Made by a program: the position numbers and the translations under genes
Shown here: piece after piece, positions 1 to 5,301 of the stretch
Layout: the number at the start of each line of letters is the position of its first letter
How positions within the stretch are numbered: the stretch's first letter is position 1
Notes under the pieces: model-generated
What the model was told of the DNA's origin: nothing
The model's input: the letters and a program-made list of their open reading frames with translations, nothing else
Databases searched by the model: none
Assembly (NCBI GenBank): GCA_900758315.1
Contig: CAAERF010000056.1
Location: forward strand, 1 to 6,334
Length of the DNA: 6,334 nt
Direction: 5' to 3'
DNA from: an uncultured Oscillospiraceae bacterium
Lineage (GTDB): Bacteria; Bacillota; Clostridia; Oscillospirales; Oscillospiraceae

Positions 1-402
1 ATTTATTTAGGCGAAGTCCTTGAATTGGATATTCTGATGGAAAAAAAAGTTTCCATGTCCAGAACGGAACGGACTGCCATTATGGAAGCTAAACGGATTA
101 TAGACAGTCAGCTTGCGTTTGCCCCATCCTGTGAAGAACTTTCCCATCTGGTGCATTTAAGCACAACAAAATTGACACGCGGTTTTTCATCATTTTATGG
201 TATGCCTATTCATCAATACATAATTGAACAGCGTTTGACACAGGCAGCACAGCTGCTATTGGAGGGGGACCGAAATGTAAGCGAGATTGCAGCAATCGTT
301 GGCTACGGAAAGCCCAGCAATCTTGCCGCCGCTTTCAAAAAGCGATATGGTGTGGCACCAAAGAACTACCGTGAAAGCCGATTTGATCCCCATAAAAAGT
401 AG
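1..402 (+). CDS. AraC/XylS-family transcriptional regulator, C-terminal part (5' end outside window)
   Basis: The reading frame is open from base 1 and ends at TAG 400-402, so this is the last 133 residues of a longer protein. A TTG at 25 and an ATG at 37 are internal codons without a Shine-Dalgarno site, so neither is a credible start. The visible part is the family's two helix-turn-helix DNA-binding domain: first HTH at about residues 43-66 (SCEELSHLVHLSTTKLTRGF), linker helix about 78-89, second HTH about 92-117, then the typical closing pattern GYGKPSNLAAAFKKRYGVAPKNYR. The N-terminal ligand-binding domain is missing. The remaining linker (IYLGEVLELDIL, residues 1-12) resembles the yLe-K-LELL segment that precedes the HTH in PchR/YbtA-type siderophore regulators; this is recalled family knowledge, not a search result. 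It sits just upstream of a transport operon in the same orientation and probably controls it. The family call is firm; the ligand is unknown. Confidence 0.93.
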   Translation: MYLGEVLELDILMEKKVSMSRTERTAIMEAKRIIDSQLAFAPSCEELSHLVHLSTTKLTRGFSSFYGMPIHQYIIEQRLTQAAQLLLEGDRNVSEIAAIVGYGKPSNLAAAFKKRYGVAPKNYRESRFDPHKK

Positions 403-413
403 CTTCTGACTGT

Positions 414-442
414 TTTTGGGTCAAAACGGGTAGGTTTTGGGT
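414..442 (+). promoter_or_regulatory. Candidate AraC-type operator: direct repeat TTTTGGGT x2, 21-bp period
   Basis: TTTTGGGT occurs at 414-421 and again, identical, at 435-442. The start-to-start distance is 21 bp, two turns of the helix. The second copy ends at the first base of the candidate -35 box. AraC-family dimers commonly bind direct half-sites spaced by about two turns just upstream of or overlapping the -35, and the gene immediately upstream encodes such a protein. Seen: the repeat and its spacing. Inferred: that the regulator binds it. An 8-bp repeat could also arise by chance in this T/G-rich stretch. Confidence 0.45.
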
Positions 443-470
443 TGGATTTGATAATCTAAATTGGTACAAT
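442..470 (+). promoter_or_regulatory. Candidate sigma-A-type promoter for the transport operon
   Basis: TTGGAT (442-447, 3 of 6 matches to TTGACA) and TACAAT (465-470, 5 of 6 matches to TATAAT) are separated by 17 bp. A weak -35 beside a good -10 fits an activator-dependent promoter, and the direct repeat at 414-442 abuts it. Expected transcription start is about 476-478, which falls inside the left arm of the hairpin at 472-505. A GATAAT at 450-455 is an alternative -10 but has no convincing -35. Confidence 0.4.
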
Positions 471-472
471 TT
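458..472. promoter_or_regulatory. Small palindrome AAATTG-GTA-CAATTT over the candidate -10
   Basis: A perfect 6-bp inverted repeat with a 3-nt centre (458-463 and 467-472) covers the whole TACAAT box. Its position would suit a repressor site, but it is short and AT-rich, so chance is a real alternative. Confidence 0.25.
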
Positions 473-511
473 GCGATGTGGTTAGTTTCAAATAACCACA
501 TCGCATTTTTT
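472..511 (+). terminator. 13-bp perfect hairpin followed by T-run
   Basis: Arms 472-484 (TGCGATGTGGTTA) and 493-505 pair perfectly over 13 bp around an 8-nt loop, GTTTCAAA. Six T residues follow (506-511), then A and four more T (513-516). This is the form of an intrinsic terminator and it lies 70 nt after the regulator's stop codon, so the simplest reading is that it ends the regulator transcript and insulates the next operon. It is 18 nt before the next gene's Shine-Dalgarno site. If the promoter at 442-470 is real, the hairpin is instead at the extreme 5' end of the operon mRNA and could act as a 5' stabilising structure or attenuator. Confidence 0.75.
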
Positions 512-541
512 ATTTTCCGATAAAAGCGAGGAGGCATAAAA

Positions 542-1144
542 ATGAAACAAAAGTTGAATGCGAAAGACTTTATTCTCATTGGCATCCTGACAGCGCTCAT
601 GTGGATTATCTGCATGATTATCAGCACTATTATGAGCGTGGCTGGCCCGGTGACCAACGTGTTTTACCCGTCCGTTGTGGCTATTCCGAACGGCATTGTT
701 ATGATGCTTCTGCTGGCCAAAGTTCCGAAGAAAGGCGTGTTTACCATTTGTGCCGCAATTCAGGCTATCCTGTTCCTGCTGGTGGGTGCTTTCTGGTTCA
801 TTCCCATCGGCTTGGTAATTGGCGGTGTCATCTGCGATTTCCTGATCATGGGCCGAAATGAAATCACAATGAAGTCCATGATGGCGGCCTATGCGCTGTT
901 CAGTGCTATTTTTGCTTTTAGTGCTATCTGCCCCATCAAATTTCTTCAGAGTGCGTTTGTTGGAGCAATGGAGAAAAACAATATTGCCCCGGAGTACATT
1001 CAGGGAATGCTCAACATCACTTCCGTTCCCATGCTGGTAGTCATTGTTGCTGCTGGACTGGTAGGCGGTCTGATTGGCGGATTTATCGGACAGAAAGCAT
1101 TGAAAAAGCATTTCATCAAGGCTGGACTCGTTTCTGTAAAATAA
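542..1144 (+). CDS. Putative ECF transporter substrate-binding S component, Trep_Strep/MptD-type family
   Basis: This 200-residue, very hydrophobic protein has about six membrane helices (roughly residues 9-34, 42-58, 66-84, 87-104, 112-130, 160-184) and no signal peptide or soluble domain, the size and layout of ECF S components. The end is characteristic: a Gly-rich last helix (AAGLVGGLIGGFIGQ, about 170-184) running into a basic tail, KALKKHFIKAGL (185-196), which I recognise from the Trep_Strep (MptD-type) family. S components bind the substrate in the membrane and dock onto EcfT to release it inside the cell. EcfT and the ECF ATPase genes follow directly, which supports the role. AGGAGG at 529-534, 7 nt before the ATG, fixes the start. 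The substrate is not established for most of the family and none is shown here; vitamin, haem-like or metal-chelate ligands are all possible. Confidence 0.85.
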   Translation: MKQKLNAKDFILIGILTALMWIICMIISTIMSVAGPVTNVFYPSVVAIPNGIVMMLLLAKVPKKGVFTICAAIQAILFLLVGAFWFIPIGLVIGGVICDFLIMGRNEITMKSMMAAYALFSAIFAFSAICPIKFLQSAFVGAMEKNNIAPEYIQGMLNITSVPMLVVIVAAGLVGGLIGGFIGQKALKKHFIKAGLVSVK

Positions 1145-1258
1145 CAAGAACAGCCCCCTGAAAATCCATCATACAAACGCAGGCAAACGGGCTGCCTGAT
1201 TTCAGAGCGCGGGGCTGGAAATAGTCCCGCGCTCTGCTGCTGATAAGGAGGCATCAGA
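1145..1258 (+). other. Structured 114-nt intercistronic gap between S-component and EcfT genes
   Basis: This is the only sizeable gap inside the transport unit; the later gaps are 0-15 nt. It contains no ORF of note. Besides the strong hairpin at 1203-1236 it holds a small hairpin, CAGGCA 1180-1185 with TGCCTG 1193-1198. It also has a longer-range pairing, CTGAAA 1158-1163 with TTTCAG 1200-1205, and another, CAGCCCC 1151-1157 with GGGGCTG 1211-1217. The last two use bases of the 1203-1236 hairpin, so the folds exclude one another. There is no T-run and no good promoter. AAGGAGG at 1245-1251 serves the next gene. Confidence 0.55.
1203..1236 (+). repeat. Strong GC-rich stem-loop (14-bp stem) without T-run
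   Basis: CAGAGCGCGGG (1203-1213) pairs perfectly with CCCGCGCTCTG (1226-1236). The stem extends inward by one G-U pair (1214/1225), C-G (1215/1224) and U-A (1216/1223) to a 6-nt loop, GGAAAT. No U-tract follows, so it is not a standard intrinsic terminator. It ends 8 nt before the EcfT Shine-Dalgarno site. A likely role is mRNA stabilisation or a processing boundary that sets different levels of the S component and the EcfT/ATPase proteins, or partial rho-independent attenuation; this is inference. Confidence 0.7.
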
Positions 1259-2032
1259 ATGGATGAAGCACAAATCAAACAAATTATTGAGCGACAGCCC
1301 TTTCATGGAACTGCGCTTCTGGACCCGCGCTGCAAAATTCTTCTCTTAGTCTGTATCGGTTTTGTCAGCTATTTTCTGGCCGGAGAAGTGGTCAGTCTTG
1401 CGCTCATGCTTGTTTATGGGCTGTTCATTACCTTGGGCAATGGCGGAAAATGGGCTGCAAAAATGATAATAACTTATATTATCGTGGCTTATCTTAATGC
1501 TTTGCTCCGCTATGTGCAAGTCCCGGTTTTGAGCGTTATTATGAGCGTATTTGGCGTGACCGTTCTAAAACTGATTCCCATTGTAATGATGGGGCTTTGG
1601 ATATTGCGAACCACTTATATGGATGACTTGATGGTAGCTCTCCAAAGAATGCGGCTACCGCATGCTGTTACAATTCCGCTTGTGGTCATGTTCCGTTATA
1701 TTCCTACCCTACGGATTGAATATCGGCAAATCCGAAGCACAATGGATATTCGTGGTATCAGCGATACAGTGTGGAAGCGGGTATGTCACCCATTAGCAAC
1801 CATAGAGTACATTTTGATACCGTTGCTGATGCGCTGTTTGAAAGTTACCGATGAACTGGCGGCCTCCGGCACAACGCGTGGTCTGGAATTGGAATGTAAG
1901 CGGTATGCACTGCGCCCGATTCGTTTTGCATGGCTGGAAATTGTGGTATCACTGCTTGGTATCCTCTTTTTGGTCGGGCTGCTTTTTATTGACCAGACCC
2001 AAATCGGCAAAATCATTTTGTGGAGGGTATGA
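1259..2032 (+). CDS. ECF transporter transmembrane coupling protein EcfT (CbiQ family)
   Basis: This 257-residue membrane protein is the energy-coupling T component, which links the two ATPase domains to the S component. It starts with the family's amphipathic N-terminus and an LDPRCKI motif (residues 21-27), followed by hydrophobic helices at about 28-58, 67-84, 96-116 and 223-244. The long cytoplasmic coupling segment carries two X-R-G signatures, I164-R165-G166 (in STMDIRGI) and T206-R207-G208 (in SGTTRGLE). These correspond to the Ala-Arg-Gly motifs that touch the ATPases; Ala is replaced by Ile and Thr in the two sites, while Arg and Gly are kept. Length agrees with the usual 230-270 residues. 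The ATG is fixed by AAGGAGG (1245-1251, 7 nt away). The stop TGA 2030-2032 is 2 nt before the ATPase start, so translation is likely coupled. Confidence 0.93.
   Translation: MDEAQIKQIIERQPFHGTALLDPRCKILLLVCIGFVSYFLAGEVVSLALMLVYGLFITLGNGGKWAAKMIITYIIVAYLNALLRYVQVPVLSVIMSVFGVTVLKLIPIVMMGLWILRTTYMDDLMVALQRMRLPHAVTIPLVVMFRYIPTLRIEYRQIRSTMDIRGISDTVWKRVCHPLATIEYILIPLLMRCLKVTDELAASGTTRGLELECKRYALRPIRFAWLEIVVSLLGILFLVGLLFIDQTQIGKIILWRV
2022..2027 (+). promoter_or_regulatory. Ribosome binding site that decides the ATPase start
   Basis: GGAGGG lies inside the last codons of the EcfT gene. It is 7 nt before ATG 2035, only 1 nt before ATG 2029, and overlaps an upstream in-frame GTG at 2020. Standard spacing favours 2035. 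Confidence 0.75.
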
Positions 2033-2034
2033 CG

Positions 2035-3501
2035 ATGATCTCATTCCAGAATTTCAGCTTTCGTTATGAAGAAAGCAAAGATTTTACCCTCCGCGGCATT
2101 GACATGACTGTACGGACCGGCGAGTTTATTCTTCTGACCGGGCGAAGTGGCTGCGGCAAGACAACGTTGATTCGTTCCCTCAATGGACTTATTCCACATT
2201 TTTACCCCGGTGAAATTAAAGGCGATCTGCTTATGGATGGACATTCGCTTTTGGAAATGAAGCCCTCCGAACTGGCCGGACAGGTAGGAACTGTCTTTCA
2301 AGACCCACGTTCACAGTTTTTTATGACCGATACCACACGAGAATTGGCGTTCGGTTGTGAAAATCTCGGACTGGCCCGTGAGGAAACCATTGACCGGATT
2401 GCACGAGCTGCCAAAGAATTGGAGTTGGTCGAATACCTGAACCGAAGTATTTTTGCGTTATCCAGCGGAGAAAAACAGCAGATTGCGATTGGCTCTGTTT
2501 ATGCGCTTGCCCCAAAGGTCTACATCTTTGATGAACCATCGGCCAATCTGGACTATGCCGCCACCAAACGGCTTGCTGAAATCATGGAAAAGCTCAAGAG
2601 TGCCGGCTATACCGTTTTTGTAGTAGAACACCGCTTTTACTATCTGCGAGATTTGATTGACAGAGCTTTTCTGATACAGAACGGGAAAATTGAGCATGAG
2701 TTCACAAGGGAACAGTTTTGCTCTTTGCCCGAAGAAACACGAATTTCTTATGGTCTGCGGACCGCATACCCGGAACGTGATGCAGAGCATTATCAGGAAA
2801 AGCTGCATTCTCAAAACCCCACGCACTTTCTGGAAGTCCACGATTTAGGTTTTGCCTACAAGAAAGGGCCGGACGTATTCCGAAAAGTCAACTTTGAAGC
2901 TCATTCCGGGGACGTGATAGGCATTTTAGGCCATAATGGTGCCGGAAAAACAACGCTCCTGTCTATTCTGACTGGCCTGTTGAAACAGCGGCATGGAGAA
3001 ATTTGTTTCGATGGAAAAAAGCTCACGCCCCGGCAGCGGCGGTCGCTTTCCTATCTTGTTATGCAGGATACAGACTATCAACTCTTTGCCAGCAGCGTGG
3101 AAGAAGAACTTTCCCTTGGGATGCAGGAAGATTGCAAAGAAAAAATAGATGCAGTATTGAACGCATTGGAACTGTCGGACTATCGGGAAAGACACCCAGC
3201 ATCGCTTTCGGGCGGTCAAAAACAGCGGGTCACCATCGGAGTGGCAATCGTAAAGGACAGCCCCATAATCTACTTCGATGAACCCACCAGTGGCTTGGAT
3301 TATGATTCTATGGTGCGTGTCAGCAAGCTGATTGAACAGCTTTCCGATTCCGGGGTGATCGTGTTCGTGGTTTCCCATGATTTTGAATTTATTGTCCGTA
3401 CCTGCACAGAGGTTGTGCAGCTGGATGACGATGGAGCAATCCAAAATCAGCGGTTATCGCCAACGATTTTGAAATCTCTTTCTGAAAAATATTTCACATG
3501 A
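2035..3501 (+). CDS. ECF transporter ATPase with two fused ABC domains (EcfA1-EcfA2 type)
   Basis: This 488-residue cytoplasmic protein has two complete ABC ATPase domains in tandem, replacing the separate EcfA1 and EcfA2 subunits. Domain 1 (about 1-235): Walker A GRSGCGKTT 36-44, Q-loop Q89, signature LSSGE 142-146, Walker B VYIFDE 162-167 with catalytic E167, switch H199. Domain 2 (about 264-480): Walker A GHNGAGKTT 299-307, Q-loop Q344, signature LSGGQ 391-395, Walker B IIYFDE 411-416 with E416, switch H448. All catalytic residues are present in both halves, so both sites may hydrolyse ATP. The first signature is the less canonical LSSGE, common in the first half of fused ECF ATPases. A linker of about 25 residues, rich in charged residues, joins the halves. 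The start at 2035 is chosen on Shine-Dalgarno spacing; ATG 2029 would add two residues and give an ATGA overlap with the EcfT stop. It drives the S/T complex encoded just upstream. Confidence 0.95.
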   Translation: MISFQNFSFRYEESKDFTLRGIDMTVRTGEFILLTGRSGCGKTTLIRSLNGLIPHFYPGEIKGDLLMDGHSLLEMKPSELAGQVGTVFQDPRSQFFMTDTTRELAFGCENLGLAREETIDRIARAAKELELVEYLNRSIFALSSGEKQQIAIGSVYALAPKVYIFDEPSANLDYAATKRLAEIMEKLKSAGYTVFVVEHRFYYLRDLIDRAFLIQNGKIEHEFTREQFCSLPEETRISYGLRTAYPERDAEHYQEKLHSQNPTHFLEVHDLGFAYKKGPDVFRKVNFEAHSGDVIGILGHNGAGKTTLLSILTGLLKQRHGEICFDGKKLTPRQRRSLSYLVMQDTDYQLFASSVEEELSLGMQEDCKEKIDAVLNALELSDYRERHPASLSGGQKQRVTIGVAIVKDSPIIYFDEPTSGLDYDSMVRVSKLIEQLSDSGVIVFVVSHDFEFIVRTCTEVVQLDDDGAIQNQRLSPTILKSLSEKYFT

Positions 3502-3516
3502 TAGGAGGTTGGAATT

Positions 3517-5301
3517 ATGTTCCAAAAAGTATTTGAATATGCCGGACCTCATAAAAAAGGCCTCTATGCTGCAACAGCCATCGTGCTGGTCAGTGTTCTG
3601 CTGGGTGTTTTTCCCTTTGTGCTGGCATATCAGGTAATTGCACCGCTGGTCATGGGGGAGGCAATCACTGCTTCCTTTATCATCCAGCATGTCATACTGG
3701 TCTTGGTATGTCTGGTGCTGCAAGCTCTTTTCTATGGATGGGGCCTGAATCTCTCTCATAAAGCAGCTTATGACACGCTGCTCCGTCTGCGGACGGCTCT
3801 GCAAAAACGGTTTGAAAAACTGCCGCTGGGTGTTATTCAGGACAAAGGCACTGGCACCGTGAAAAAGCTGTTCGTGGACGATGTAGACAGTCTGGAAGTT
3901 CTGCTGGCACACTCTATGCCGGAGGGCATCGCCAACCTGATGGTTCCCATTGCAGTTTATGTGGCAATGTTCTTTGTAGACTGGAAGCTGGCATTGTTAT
4001 CTTTGGCATCCATTCCGCTTAGCTTAGTTGCCATGATGACGATGTATTCCGTTGGTATGAAGAAAATGGGACCTTACTATATGGCCGGGCAAAAGATGAA
4101 CAATACCATTATTGAGTACATCAACGGTATGGAAGTCGTCAAGGTTTTCAATAAAGACGCAAATTCTTACGAACGGTTCCGCAAAGATATATCAGATTAT
4201 CGGAACTATACACTGGCATGGTATAGGGCGGCATGGCCGTGGATGGCGATTTACAGCAGCCTGCTTCCTTGTACCATCATCCTGACCCTGCCTGTGGGTG
4301 CATGGTTTGTCCTCTGCGGCTGGTCGGCTCTGCCCAATTTGATTTTGGTGCTATGTCTTTCTTTGAGTATCGGTATGCCGCTGCTGAAATCTCTTGGCTT
4401 TCTGCCAACCATGCCCCAACTCAACTATAAAATCTCCGCATTGGAGCAGGTGTTGGATGCGCCGGAACTTCAGCAGACGAATGATAGATTCCATGGAATA
4501 GATGACACCATTACTTACGACCATGTTTCTTTCGCTTACCAGACAACACAGCCCGGCCCGGATGGAAAGCCCGCGGTGGTTGAGGATGAAGTTCTCCATG
4601 ATATTTCCTTTACGGCAAAGGCTGGACAAAAAACTGCTCTTGTCGGTGAATCAGGCTCCGGCAAGAGTACCTTGGCAAAACTGCTGATTCACTATTATGA
4701 CCCGCAAAAAGGCAGCATTTCCATCGGCGGACAGAAACTTTGCGATATGAGCCTTGAAGCATTGAACAGTCGTATCTCCTATGTGGCGCAGGATCAGTAT
4801 TTGTTTAATACTTCTCTGCTGGAAAACATTCGGCTCGGTCGGCTGACTGCAACGGATGAAGAAGTAATAGAGGCCGCAAAGAAAGCTCAGTGCATGGAGT
4901 TCATTGAAAAACTTCCGCAGGGCATTCACTCCATGGCAGGCGATGCCGGAAAAATGCTCTCCGGCGGTCAGCGTCAGCGTATTTCTCTGGCGCGAGCAAT
5001 CTTAAAGGATGCCCCTATTGTAGTTCTTGATGAAGCAACAGCCTATGCTGACCCCGAAAATGAAGAAAAGATGGAAGCCGCCATTGCAGAACTTGTGAAA
5101 GGCAAGACCCTTGTGGTGATTGCTCACAAGCTGCCCGCCATTATGAATGCCGATCAAATTTGTGTCATCGACCACGGAAAATTGGTAGCAGCGGGTAAGC
5201 ATCAGGATTTGATTCGCTCCTGCCCTGAATATCAGAAATTGTGGAAAGCCGCACAGGACAGTGCCGAATGGAAAGTACACACTGCAAAGGAGGGAGCCTA
5301 A
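3517..5301 (+). CDS. ABC half-transporter, exporter fold (membrane domain + ATPase), YbtP/IrtA-like
   Basis: This 594-residue protein is of normal length for a half-transporter. Six membrane helices lie at about residues 17-40, 53-76, 138-155, 157-178, 244-267 and 271-292. The ABC domain starts near 331: A-loop Y341, Walker A GESGSGKST 377-385, Q425, signature LSGGQ 481-485, Walker B IVVLDE 501-506 with catalytic E506, and switch H537. The D-loop region reads ATAYADPENE, not the SALD of MsbA-like exporters. I associate this ADPENE form with the YbtP/YbtQ and IrtA/IrtB siderophore importers, which have exporter architecture. An extra segment, residues 342-358 (TTQPGPDGKPAVVEDEV), lengthens the first strands of the ATPase. 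AGGAGG 3503-3508 is 8 nt from the ATG, and the gap from the ECF ATPase is 15 nt. The next gene starts directly after its stop, so the two products probably form a heterodimer. Direction and substrate remain inferred; a peptide or drug exporter is the alternative. Confidence 0.92.
   Translation: MFQKVFEYAGPHKKGLYAATAIVLVSVLLGVFPFVLAYQVIAPLVMGEAITASFIIQHVILVLVCLVLQALFYGWGLNLSHKAAYDTLLRLRTALQKRFEKLPLGVIQDKGTGTVKKLFVDDVDSLEVLLAHSMPEGIANLMVPIAVYVAMFFVDWKLALLSLASIPLSLVAMMTMYSVGMKKMGPYYMAGQKMNNTIIEYINGMEVVKVFNKDANSYERFRKDISDYRNYTLAWYRAAWPWMAIYSSLLPCTIILTLPVGAWFVLCGWSALPNLILVLCLSLSIGMPLLKSLGFLPTMPQLNYKISALEQVLDAPELQQTNDRFHGIDDTITYDHVSFAYQTTQPGPDGKPAVVEDEVLHDISFTAKAGQKTALVGESGSGKSTLAKLLIHYYDPQKGSISIGGQKLCDMSLEALNSRISYVAQDQYLFNTSLLENIRLGRLTATDEEVIEAAKKAQCMEFIEKLPQGIHSMAGDAGKMLSGGQRQRISLARAILKDAPIVVLDEATAYADPENEEKMEAAIAELVKGKTLVVIAHKLPAIMNADQICVIDHGKLVAAGKHQDLIRSCPEYQKLWKAAQDSAEWKVHTAKEGA

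Noticed and set aside
25..402. Treating the regulator as a short complete protein starting at TTG 25 or ATG 37
   Set aside because: The frame is open to base 1, there is no Shine-Dalgarno site before either codon, and the upstream residues match a family linker, so the gene is cut by the window edge.
488..1147. 219-residue open frame on the - strand opposite the S-component gene
   Set aside because: It is His/Asn-rich and polar, lacks any recognisable domain, and mirrors a well-supported hydrophobic gene with a proper Shine-Dalgarno site; it is an antisense shadow.
1203..1236. Calling the GC-rich hairpin a rho-independent terminator
   Set aside because: No T-run follows the stem, and the next gene is a necessary partner of the gene before it.
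2020..2034. GTG 2020 or ATG 2029 as the start of the ECF ATPase
   Set aside because: GTG 2020 overlaps the Shine-Dalgarno sequence and ATG 2029 is only 1 nt from it; ATG 2035 has standard 7-nt spacing and leads straight into the first ABC strand.
2926..3444. 172-residue open frame on the - strand inside the ECF ATPase gene
   Set aside because: It is the complement of the second ABC domain, whose motifs are intact; no independent evidence of coding.
3454..3912. 152-residue open frame on the - strand at the start of the first half-transporter
   Set aside because: It overlaps the clear start and first helices of the forward gene, with no ribosome site or family similarity; shadow.
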